A stretch of 64,000 bases of DNA from Polynucleobacter sp. AP-Jannik-300A-C4 (GTDB lineage Bacteria > Pseudomonadota > Gammaproteobacteria > Burkholderiales > Burkholderiaceae), in NCBI RefSeq assembly GCF_018688335.1, contig NZ_CP061316.1, positions 186,001 to 250,000 of the forward strand, written 5' to 3'. Shown here piece by piece: positions 9,361 through 16,463 of the stretch. Made by a program: the position numbers and the translations under genes. The notes under the pieces are model-generated. The model had not been told where the DNA came from. It did not search any database and saw only the letters and a list, made by a program, of their open reading frames with translations. The first letter of the stretch is position 1; each line of letters begins with the position of its first letter.

Positions 9361-10176
9361 TTGATTAAGTGGCTTTTACTAATTGCTGGCGCAGGCGCTT
9401 TGTACCTTTGGATAAAAGGAAAAAAACAAACAAAGCTCAATAGCGATGAGGCTGCCAGGATAAAGGCTGAGCGAAACAAAGTTGTTGAGCCAGAAGTGAT
9501 TGTCCAGTGCCGCCATTGTTCAGTTCACCTTCCAAGGCCCGAGGCGATTAGGCAAGAGGATCGTTACTATTGTTCTCAAGAACATCTTGATAGCCTAGAC
9601 GATCAGGGTTGGCTGGGTTATGCCGCTTGGCGAATTTCACCAAATCAGGATATTCGGCCAGAAGGTGTCGCTCCTGATTTAGTGGTGATTCATCACATCA
9701 GTCTTCCGCCCGGCGGTTTTGCAGATCGAAACTCAACGCAATTCATTGTGGATTTTTTCCAAAATAGGCTTGATTCATCGCTTCACCCTTATTTTGAAGA
9801 AATTGCTGATCAAAAGGTGTCGAGCCATTTTCTGATTGCACGTAATGGTGAGGTCTATCAGTTTGTCTCTACTCAGAAGAAAGCCTGGCACGCCGGTGTT
9901 TCATCTTTTTTAGGTCGCGAGAAGTGCAATGATTTCTCTATTGGAATTGAGTTGGAGGGTGATGATGAACATCCTTTTGAAGATATTCAGTATTCCATCC
10001 TGGCTAAATTAAGCGCTCAACTAAGTTCTGCCTACCCTAATCTGCAATTTGCTGGCCATAGCGATATTGCCCCCGGCAGAAAAACAGACCCTGGTATTCA
10101 ATTTAGTTGGCAAAAGTTCCAAGCCAAAACCGGCATTTCAGCTAAAAAAATACCCTTTGGTTTGGACCCTCGCTAG
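9361..10176 (+). CDS. ampD: AmpD-type 1,6-anhydro-MurNAc-L-alanine amidase fused to an N-terminal membrane anchor and cysteine motif
   Basis: A two-part protein of 271 residues. Residues 1-19 form a transmembrane segment followed by a basic stretch; residues 50-75 carry C50-x2-C53 and C71-x3-H75, a possible zinc site like that of PP0621-family proteins. Residues 85-265 are a full AmpD domain with VIHHISLPPG (zinc ligand H111), AGHSDIAPGRKTDPG (H233, D243), the peptidoglycan-recycling enzyme that cleaves anhydromuropeptides in the cytoplasm. Start is TTG at 9361, because the nearby ATG at 9353 runs into a stop. Unlike E. coli AmpD, it would be tethered to the inner membrane. Confidence 0.88.
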   Translation: MIKWLLLIAGAGALYLWIKGKKQTKLNSDEAARIKAERNKVVEPEVIVQCRHCSVHLPRPEAIRQEDRYYCSQEHLDSLDDQGWLGYAAWRISPNQDIRPEGVAPDLVVIHHISLPPGGFADRNSTQFIVDFFQNRLDSSLHPYFEEIADQKVSSHFLIARNGEVYQFVSTQKKAWHAGVSSFLGREKCNDFSIGIELEGDDEHPFEDIQYSILAKLSAQLSSAYPNLQFAGHSDIAPGRKTDPGIQFSWQKFQAKTGISAKKIPFGLDPR

Positions 10177-10192
10177 AGCTCCTAAGTAGTAT

Positions 10193-10208
10193 GTGAGCAC
10201 ATGCTCAC
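10193..10208 (+). terminator. Palindrome after ampD, possible weak terminator
   Basis: GTGAGC (10193-10198) pairs with GCTCAC (10203-10208), fully symmetric around ACAT, followed by TTTATT. It sits 17 bases after the ampD stop. The T run is short, so it may be a weak terminator or a protein binding site. Confidence 0.35.
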
Positions 10209-10313
10209 TTTATTGCCCTTTAGTTAAAAAGGACTGCTAATTTTGCACCAAAATAGCCCTTAAATTCCTGGGATGCCTAGGAAAAATACTTATAAATATT
10301 CGTCAGAAATATC

Positions 10314-10342
10314 TTACCAAATTCCAAATATTTCCCTATACT
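10314..10342 (+). promoter_or_regulatory. Predicted sigma-70 promoter of nrdA-nrdB
   Basis: TTACCA (10314-10319) and TATACT (10337-10342) are separated by 17 bases and match the -35 and -10 consensus at 4 and 5 of 6 positions. The -10 box lies inside the upstream NrdR box. The resulting leader would be about 100 bases long before the nrdA ATG at 10451. Confidence 0.55.
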
Positions 10343-10379
10343 TAGTGTCAAATGCACTTCGAGACACTAGATGTAGTGT
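10333..10379 (+). promoter_or_regulatory. Tandem NrdR boxes upstream of nrdA
   Basis: Two 16-base sites, TCCCTATACTTAGTGT (10333-10348) and ACACTAGATGTAGTGT (10364-10379), start exactly 31 bases apart, about three helical turns. The second is a near-perfect match to the palindromic NrdR box ACACwATATATwGTGT. Paired boxes with this spacing are the known operator of the ATP/dATP-sensing repressor NrdR in proteobacteria. The nrdR gene itself is not in this window. Confidence 0.8.
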
Positions 10380-10450
10380 TTGAATTCGGCAATACCCTAT
10401 TGTTTTTTAACGATTTTTTGTCCAAATAACTATATATAAGTAGGAAAAAT

Positions 10451-13417
10451 ATGACATACGCTAACCCCCAGACAGCAGGACAGACTGCCGGCACAAATAA
10501 TCCAGGGATGCACCCTTCGGAATCCATGAATCAAACCCCGTCTGCTGGCTTTGTAGCTGGCGGAGTTGGCGGTGGTCAAGCTACTCAATTGTCTGACTAC
10601 AAAATCATTCGCCGAAATGGCTCAGTAGTGGCATTTGAGCCATCAAAGATTGCGATTGCGGTGACTAAAGCTTTTCTGGCGGTTAATGGGGGTCAGGGCG
10701 CAGCATCTGCACGTGTTCGTGAGCAAGTAGAGCAATTAACTCACTCAGTAGTGCGTGCCTTGTTGCGTAGTCGTCCGAATGGCGGCACATTCCATATTGA
10801 AGATATTCAAGATCAGGTTGAGTTGGCGTTGATGCGCAGCGGTGAACACAATGTTGCCCGTGCGTATGTGCTCTACCGTGAGAAGCGCAATCAAGAGCGT
10901 GCAACACAACAGGGTATCGCACAAGAAACGCAGGCTGCTACTCAAGCTGGTGAATCTGGCCTGAAGGTTACGGACGATGGGGTAGAGAAGTGGCTAGATA
11001 TGGCTGCTTTGCGCACCATTATTGAGGCAGCATGTGAAGGGCTTGGTAATAATATTGATGCAAGCCCAATCATTACTGAAACTATCAAGAATTTGTACGA
11101 TGGTGTGCCGATGGCACAGGTGTATGACTCAGCGATTTTGGCGTCACGCACTTTGATTGAAAAAGATCCTGCATACAGTCAAGTCACTGCACGCATCTTA
11201 ATGCACGTGATTCGTAAAGAAATTTTAGGTCGCGAAGTACTGCAAGGCGATATGCAGGCTGAGTACGCCACCTACTTTGCTAAGTACATCAATGAAGGTA
11301 TTTCTGCTGAACTCTTAGATCCACGCATGCGCGAGTTTGATCTACCAAGATTAGCGGCTGCCTTGAATGCAAGTCGTGACTTGCAGTTCAATTACCTTGG
11401 TTTGCAGACTTTGTATGACCGCTATTTCTTGCATATTGAAGACCGTCGTATTGAGATGCCACAGGCTTTCTTCATGCGCGTTGCAATGGGCTTGTCTTTG
11501 AATGAGTTGGATCGCGAGCGTCGTGCAATCGAGTTCTATGAAATTCTCTCTACATTTGATTTCATGTCCAGTACGCCAACATTGTTTAACTCAGCGACAA
11601 CACGTCCTCAGTTATCAAGCTGCTACTTGACAACGGTGGATGATGATTTGGACGGCATCTATGAAGCATTGAAAGAAAATGCACTCTTGTCTAAGTTTGC
11701 TGGCGGTTTAGGTAATGACTGGACAAACGTGCGCGCCTTGGGAAGTCATATCAAAGGCACTAACGGTAAGTCACAAGGTGTGGTGCCATTCTTAAAAGTG
11801 GTGAACGACACAGCAGTTGCGGTGAACCAAGGTGGTAAGCGTAAGGGTGCAGTTTGTGCTTACCTAGAGACATGGCACTTAGATATTGAAGAGTTCCTCG
11901 AGTTGCGTAAGAACACCGGTGATGACCGTCGCCGTACGCATGATATGAATACGTCTAACTGGATTCCAGACTTGTTCATGAAGCGTGTAATGGAGGGTGG
12001 TGAGTGGACACTGTTCTCGCCTTCAAATACGCCTGACTTGCATGATAAATATGGCAAGGCTTTTGAAGAGGCCTATGTTGCCTATGAGAAAAAAGCGGAT
12101 GCTGGTGAATTGAAACCATTCCGCCGCATTCCTGCGCAGCAATTATGGCGCAAGATGTTGGGCATGCTGTTTGAAACTGGTCACCCATGGATTACATTTA
12201 AAGATCCCTGCAATATTCGTAGCCCACAACAGCATATTGGTGTGGTCCACTCTTCTAATTTGTGTACTGAGATTACTCTGAACACAAACGAAAGCGAGAT
12301 TGCTGTGTGTAACTTGGGTTCAGTGAACTTAACAGCCCATATGACTACCGATGCATCTGGCAAGATGATTTTGGATCACGAGAAGCTCCAGAAAACAATT
12401 CGTACTGCAATGCGCATGTTGGATAACGTCATTGATATCAACTATTACGCTGTTGCTAAAGCCCGTAACTCCAACTTGAAGCATCGTCCTGTTGGTATGG
12501 GCATCATGGGCTTCCAGGATTGCTTGCATATGCAACGCATTCCTTATGCTAGCGATGAAGCGGTGAAATTTGCTGATTCCTCTATGGAGGCAGTGTGCTA
12601 CTACGCCTATCAAGCATCCAATGAGTTAGCTGAAGAGCGTGGCGTTTACAGCACTTACAAAGGATCTTTGTGGGATCGCGGCATTCTTCCGCAAGACTCA
12701 GTAGCTTTGTTGGCAGCAGAGCGTGGCGGTTACCTTGAAGTCGATAGCTCATCTACGATGAACTGGGATGGTTTGCGTGCCCGCATCAAGCAGCACGGTA
12801 TGCGCAACTCCAACTGTGTAGCAATTGCACCGACAGCAACGATTTCCAACATCATTGGCGTTTCAGCCTGTATTGAGCCTACATTCCAGAACTTGTTCGT
12901 GAAATCTAACCTTTCGGGCGAGTTCACTGTAGTAAATGAGTATTTGGTGCGTGATTTGAAGGATCGCGGCCTTTGGGATGAAGTGATGATTGCCGATTTG
13001 AAGTACTTTGACGGTACTTTGTCTAAGATTGATCGTGTTCCACAAGATTTACGTGACTTGTATGCCACTGCATTTGAGGTAGAGCCAAGCTGGTTGGTTG
13101 AGGCAGCTTCACGTCGTCAGAAGTGGATTGACCAAGCGCAGTCACTCAATATCTACATGGGCGGTGCATCAGGTAAGAAATTAGATGACACTTACAAGCT
13201 GGCTTGGTTGCGTGGTCTAAAAACTACGTATTACCTCCGCACAATGGCTGCAACTCACGTTGAGAAGTCTACTGTTTCAAGTGGTCAGTTAAATGCAGTT
13301 TCCAGCGGTGGTGGTGTGAATGGTACAGATGCATCAGCAGCGCAAGAATTGGATGGCCCAGCATGCACAATGCGCCCGGGCGATGCTGGATTTGAAGAAT
13401 GTGAAGCTTGTCAGTAA
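10451..13417 (+). CDS. nrdA: Ribonucleoside-diphosphate reductase class Ia, alpha subunit
   Basis: Reduces ribonucleotides to deoxyribonucleotides; 988 residues. After a low-complexity leader, an ATP-cone (residues about 51-145) provides allosteric activity control; the catalytic barrel carries C391 (SSCYL), the N603-C605-E607 active-site trio (NLCTE) and the C-terminal redox pair in ECEAC. The AGGA at 10442-10445 supports the start at 10451. The gene is larger than E. coli NrdA because of the N-terminal extension. It is followed 46 bases later by nrdB and is preceded by a double NrdR operator. Confidence 0.96.
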   Translation: MTYANPQTAGQTAGTNNPGMHPSESMNQTPSAGFVAGGVGGGQATQLSDYKIIRRNGSVVAFEPSKIAIAVTKAFLAVNGGQGAASARVREQVEQLTHSVVRALLRSRPNGGTFHIEDIQDQVELALMRSGEHNVARAYVLYREKRNQERATQQGIAQETQAATQAGESGLKVTDDGVEKWLDMAALRTIIEAACEGLGNNIDASPIITETIKNLYDGVPMAQVYDSAILASRTLIEKDPAYSQVTARILMHVIRKEILGREVLQGDMQAEYATYFAKYINEGISAELLDPRMREFDLPRLAAALNASRDLQFNYLGLQTLYDRYFLHIEDRRIEMPQAFFMRVAMGLSLNELDRERRAIEFYEILSTFDFMSSTPTLFNSATTRPQLSSCYLTTVDDDLDGIYEALKENALLSKFAGGLGNDWTNVRALGSHIKGTNGKSQGVVPFLKVVNDTAVAVNQGGKRKGAVCAYLETWHLDIEEFLELRKNTGDDRRRTHDMNTSNWIPDLFMKRVMEGGEWTLFSPSNTPDLHDKYGKAFEEAYVAYEKKADAGELKPFRRIPAQQLWRKMLGMLFETGHPWITFKDPCNIRSPQQHIGVVHSSNLCTEITLNTNESEIAVCNLGSVNLTAHMTTDASGKMILDHEKLQKTIRTAMRMLDNVIDINYYAVAKARNSNLKHRPVGMGIMGFQDCLHMQRIPYASDEAVKFADSSMEAVCYYAYQASNELAEERGVYSTYKGSLWDRGILPQDSVALLAAERGGYLEVDSSSTMNWDGLRARIKQHGMRNSNCVAIAPTATISNIIGVSACIEPTFQNLFVKSNLSGEFTVVNEYLVRDLKDRGLWDEVMIADLKYFDGTLSKIDRVPQDLRDLYATAFEVEPSWLVEAASRRQKWIDQAQSLNIYMGGASGKKLDDTYKLAWLRGLKTTYYLRTMAATHVEKSTVSSGQLNAVSSGGGVNGTDASAAQELDGPACTMRPGDAGFEECEACQ

Positions 13418-13463
13418 GCATTTGATTGCTGATCTATAAAAGAAAAGAATTTAGGAGATTGTT

Positions 13464-14642
13464 ATGTTGAATTGGGAAGAAGAAGTTGCGCCGGCACTAG
13501 CAAGAGCAGGTCTCGCACAGCAACCAGTTGTGGCAGAACCACAGCGCCCACAAGCAGACGAAGTCGCAATTGCGCCTCAAGTCGCCGCGCCTACACAAGC
13601 CGCTTCATTAGGCGGTGGCGCAGCTTTACGTGTCAATGCTGCTGATAAGCGTGTAATTAATGCAAAGACTGACGTAAATCAGCTGGTTCCGTTTAAATAT
13701 AAGTGGGCTTGGGAGAAATATCTTGCTGGTTGTGCAAACCATTGGATGCCGCAAGAGATTAATATGAATCGCGATATCGCGCTTTGGAAGGATCCTAATG
13801 GCTTAACTGAAGATGAGCGTCGCATTATCAAGCGCAATCTTGGTTTCTTCACGACAGCAGATTCTCTGGCGGCAAATAATATTGTTTTGGGTACTTATCG
13901 CCACATCACTGCCCCAGAATGCCGTCAATATCTATTGCGTCAAGCGTTTGAGGAGGCAATTCATACTCATGCCTATCAATATATTGTGGAATCTTTAGGT
14001 TTAGACCAGAGCGAAATCTTTAATGCGTACAACGAGATTGAGTCCATTCGCGCTAAAGATGAGTTCTTGATTCCTTACATTGACGTATTAACTAACCCAA
14101 ATTTCAAAACTGGAACATTAGAAACCGACCAAACTTTGCTGCGATCACTCATTGTTTTTGCATGCGTGATGGAAGGTTTGTTCTTTTATGTTGGTTTTAC
14201 GCAAATACTTGCGATGGGTCGTCAAAACAAAATGACGGGTGCTGCTGAGCAGTATCAATACATCCTTCGTGACGAGTCTATGCACTGCAATTTTGGTATT
14301 GATTTAATTAATCAAATCAAGCTGGAGAACCCGCAGTTATGGACTTCTGCGTTCAAAGATGAGATCAAATCTATCTTCGAAAAAGCAGTGGAATTAGAGT
14401 ACCGTTATGCAGAGGATACGATGCCTCGCGGAGTGCTCGGATTGAACGCGCCGATGTTCAAAGGTTACCTAAGATACATCTGTAATCGCAGATGTTTGCA
14501 AATAGGACTTGACGCAATGTTCCCAAATGAAGAGAATCCATTCCCATGGATGTCAGAAATGATTGATCTGAAAAAAGAGAGAAACTTTTTTGAGACACGC
14601 GTTATTGAGTATCAAACTGGCGGTGCGCTAAGTTGGGAATAG
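13464..14642 (+). CDS. nrdB: Ribonucleoside-diphosphate reductase class Ia, beta subunit
   Basis: Carries the diiron centre and the radical that drives NrdA; 392 residues. Iron ligands D133 (TADSLAAN), E164 and H167 ([10 protein letters not shown]) are visible, with Y171 at the position of E. coli Tyr122, so a stable tyrosyl radical is expected rather than a Tyr-less subclass. The first 60 or so residues are an Ala/Gln/Pro-rich extension not needed for the ferritin-like core. An AGGAG site lies at 13453-13457. Cotranscribed with nrdA. Confidence 0.96.
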   Translation: MLNWEEEVAPALARAGLAQQPVVAEPQRPQADEVAIAPQVAAPTQAASLGGGAALRVNAADKRVINAKTDVNQLVPFKYKWAWEKYLAGCANHWMPQEINMNRDIALWKDPNGLTEDERRIIKRNLGFFTTADSLAANNIVLGTYRHITAPECRQYLLRQAFEEAIHTHAYQYIVESLGLDQSEIFNAYNEIESIRAKDEFLIPYIDVLTNPNFKTGTLETDQTLLRSLIVFACVMEGLFFYVGFTQILAMGRQNKMTGAAEQYQYILRDESMHCNFGIDLINQIKLENPQLWTSAFKDEIKSIFEKAVELEYRYAEDTMPRGVLGLNAPMFKGYLRYICNRRCLQIGLDAMFPNEENPFPWMSEMIDLKKERNFFETRVIEYQTGGALSWE

Positions 14643-14713
14643 TAGTCAGGTAGAAAGCGCATAGCCGGCTAAATAGGAGATTAGACGGTTGGATAGTTTT
14701 AAAAGTCAGCAAA

Positions 14714-14755
14714 ACCAGACTCAAATCCGAAAACCCTTGTCCAAGGGTGTCTGGT
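14714..14755 (+). ncRNA. Nested hairpin downstream of nrdB (possible structured 3' UTR or small RNA)
   Basis: ACCAGAC (14714-14720) pairs with GTCTGGT (14749-14755), and inside it ACCCTTG (14733-14739) pairs with CAAGGGT (14742-14748). The two stems stack with no bases between their 3' arms and a 12-base bulge on the 5' side. The intrinsic terminator at 14788-14820 follows. Fourteen perfect pairs in 42 bases of a non-coding stretch are unlikely by chance. No known RNA family was recognised; several short overlapping reading frames here lack support. Confidence 0.4.
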
Positions 14756-14787
14756 CTACTCTCCCTATTTTTTCCAGCAAATTTAAG

Positions 14788-14820
14788 AAGCCGTTGTCCT
14801 TTGGGGCCACGGCTTTTTTT
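14788..14820 (+). terminator. Intrinsic terminator of nrdA-nrdB
   Basis: AAGCCGT (14788-14794) pairs with ACGGCTT (14809-14815) and is followed by an unbroken T run to 14820. It closes the nrdAB transcript about 145 bases after the nrdB stop. The rest of the 334-base gap up to the H1-like gene (14821-14976) shows no gene or convincing promoter. Confidence 0.8.
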
Positions 14821-14976
14821 CCAGGATTCATTAGCGTGCAGCACTTAGCATCAAGCCGCGCGCCGATGAATGGCTCGCTCGTCGGCTCCAATCGGTTGCA
14901 AAACCAAGCGGAAATGAATTGGTCGGGTCTTCTTAATCGGTAGTTTGTACTAATCCTCACGTGAAGGAGCATTACT

Positions 14977-15243
14977 ATGGCAATCGCCAAGAAAAAAGTT
15001 GCTGCAAAGAAACCTGCTGCTAAAAAGCCTGCTGCTAAAAAAGTAGCTGCTAAGAAGCGTCCTGCTGCTAAAAAAGCTGCTGCTAAAAAGCCTGCTGCTA
15101 AAAAAGTAGCTGCTAAGAAGCGTCCTGCTGCTAAAAAAGCTGCTGCTAAGAAGCCTGCTGCTAAAAAAGTAGCTAAGAAGAAGCCTGCTGCTAAAAAAGC
15201 TGCTGCTAAAAAAGTAGCACGTAAAGTAGCAAAAAAAAAGTAA
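14977..15243 (+). CDS. Lysine/alanine-rich histone H1-like DNA-binding protein, zero-frame product
   Basis: An 88-residue protein made almost only of Lys, Ala, Pro and Val in AAKKPAAKK-type repeats, resembling the eukaryotic histone H1 tail and the AlgP/BpH1-like proteins of betaproteobacteria, which bind and compact DNA without sequence preference. A GGAG ribosome binding site is at 14963-14967. The zero frame stops at 15241-15243 straight after a run of nine A residues; the -1 frame continues the same composition and ends in a non-repetitive tail (see 15234-15365). So this stop may give only the short form, or the gene may be frameshifted. Confidence 0.8.
   Translation: MAIAKKKVAAKKPAAKKPAAKKVAAKKRPAAKKAAAKKPAAKKVAAKKRPAAKKAAAKKPAAKKVAKKKPAAKKAAAKKVARKVAKKK
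15043..15168 (+). repeat. In-gene tandem repeat, two 63-base units
   Basis: Bases 15043-15105 recur at 15106-15168 with one substitution, and a partial third copy follows. Each unit encodes 21 residues of the Lys/Ala/Pro-rich H1-like protein. Such repeats are prone to copy-number change by slippage. Confidence 0.85.
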
Positions 15244-15365
15244 GTAAGCCTGCTGCGAAGAAAGCGGGCAAGGCTGCAAAAAAGCCCGTGGCTAACAAAG
15301 CTGCTACTTCAACTGCGTTGAATCCAGCTGCTGCTTGGCCCTTCCCAACTGGCACGCGCCCATAA
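15234..15365 (+). other. Putative -1 frameshift site and C-terminal extension of the H1-like protein
   Basis: Bases 15234-15240 are A AAA AAG in the zero frame, the slippery heptamer of E. coli dnaX, inside an A9 run and immediately before the zero-frame TAA. Seven bases later GCCTGC (15248-15253) can pair with GCGGGC (15264-15269). In the -1 frame the sequence stays Lys/Ala-rich (SKPAAKKAGKAAKKPV) and ends in ALNPAAAWPFPTGTRP before TAA at 15363-15365, a tail like that of betaproteobacterial H1-like proteins as I recall them. The shifted product would have 129 residues. A terminator follows at 15392. The frame change is certain; whether it is programmed, a slippage of RNA polymerase, a mutation or a sequence error is not. 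Confidence 0.6.
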
Positions 15366-15391
15366 GCTCTGCTTGTAGGCGGGTGAAGTTC

Positions 15392-15420
15392 AAAGGGATC
15401 TCTCACGAGATCCCTTTTTT
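15392..15420 (+). terminator. Intrinsic terminator of the H1-like gene
   Basis: AAAGGGATCTC (15392-15402) pairs perfectly with GAGATCCCTTT (15407-15417) around a TCAC loop, followed by more T. It is 27 bases after the stop of the -1 frame extension, so the extension lies within the transcript. Confidence 0.9.
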
Positions 15421-15446
15421 ATTAGCTCTTTTGAGAAGATTTTTAT

Positions 15447-16406
15447 CTAGAAGGTAAATCCGAACGCGGATTTGAACTGAGCGGCGATTTCATCTTTGCT
15501 CATTTGGTGATTTTGTGGTCCCTGATGGGTAATTTTGATTGAGCCCATCAAACTGGCTAAGCGGCCAGTAGTTTCCCAATCCATGCCATTTTCCAATCCA
15601 AATAGCAATCCACCTCGGAATGCATCACCGCAACCGGTTGGATCAACTACTTTTGCTGCAGGTACTGGCGGAATTGCGATGCACTTACCTTCAAAGTAAA
15701 TATCTGCACCTTCGGCACCCTTGGTCACGATTAATGCTTTCACCCTTTCGGCTACTTTGGCCAGACTCAAACCTGTCCTTTGAGAAAGCATTTCGCCCTC
15801 ATAGTCATTTACAGCGAGAAAACTCGCAATATCCACCAGCTCTAATAGTTCTGGACCATTGAACATTGGCAAACCCTGGCCTGGATCGAATACAAATGGG
15901 ATACCTGCTTCAGCTAATTGATGGCAGTGTTCCCACATTCCTTGACGACCGTCTGGGGCGACAATGCCGAACTTTGCTGCGTCTTTAGTATTCTTTTTGC
16001 GCTCTGCCACTACTGCAGAAACTTGGTTTAGATGGGATTCGCCCATTGCACCGGGATGAAAAGCAGTAATTTGATTATTAGCTTGATCAGTTGTGATCAT
16101 GGCTTGGGCAGTAAATGCCTGCTCAATCTGCCGAATATGTGTCGCATCAATCTTTAGTTGCGTAAGGCGATCAAAGTAAGGGGCGGCATCACCACCTACT
16201 GTTGCCATAATGATTGGGTCGCCACCGAGAAGACTGAGGTTATAGGCAATATTGCCTGCACAACCACCAAATTCACGGCGCATTGTAGGGACCAAGAATG
16301 CAACGTTAAGGATGTGAATTTGCTCAGGCAGGATTTGATCGGCAAATTTGCCTTCAAAGTTCATGATGGTGTCGTAAGCGATGGAACCGCAGATCAAGCT
16401 GGCCAT
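15447..16406 (-). CDS. PfkB-family carbohydrate/nucleoside kinase
   Basis: A 319-residue ribokinase-fold kinase. The N-terminal signature is GGCAGNIAYNLSLLGG and the C-terminal PfkB signature is DPTGCGDAFRGGLLFGL, whose aspartate is the catalytic base. The sequence resembles the adenosine kinase/sugar kinase branch found beside prmA in many betaproteobacteria; the substrate cannot be named. It follows the PrmA fusion on the same strand after 57 bases and may belong to that operon. Confidence 0.85.
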   Translation of the reverse strand: MASLICGSIAYDTIMNFEGKFADQILPEQIHILNVAFLVPTMRREFGGCAGNIAYNLSLLGGDPIIMATVGGDAAPYFDRLTQLKIDATHIRQIEQAFTAQAMITTDQANNQITAFHPGAMGESHLNQVSAVVAERKKNTKDAAKFGIVAPDGRQGMWEHCHQLAEAGIPFVFDPGQGLPMFNGPELLELVDIASFLAVNDYEGEMLSQRTGLSLAKVAERVKALIVTKGAEGADIYFEGKCIAIPPVPAAKVVDPTGCGDAFRGGLLFGLENGMDWETTGRLASLMGSIKITHQGPQNHQMSKDEIAAQFKSAFGFTF

Positions 16407-16463
16407 AAATAATTACTTTCTAATAAAAATCAATTGAAATGAGTGTGAAGTGGAATCTGGAGC

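Noticed and set aside
10683..10945. Minus-strand frames inside nrdA
   Set aside because: Shadows of a strongly coding region, His/Cys-rich composition with no family match.
14689..14943. Short plus-strand frame across the nrdB terminator, and the minus-strand frames 14602-14844 and 14721-14990
   Set aside because: They run through a strong terminator and nested hairpins, show no protein-like pattern and contradict each other.
14821..14976. Possible tRNA-like element with a GGTTGCAAAACC segment
   Set aside because: There is no cloverleaf, acceptor stem or TTC loop; only a chance short match.
15043..15168. Regular repeats that could be taken for a CRISPR array
   Set aside because: The units are contiguous without unique spacers, encode in-frame protein repeats and have no cas genes nearby.
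14950..15279. 109-residue minus-strand reading frame rich in Ser/Leu/Phe
   Set aside because: It is the antisense shadow of the repetitive H1-like gene; its composition follows from reversed AAG/GCT codons, and it has no ribosome binding site.
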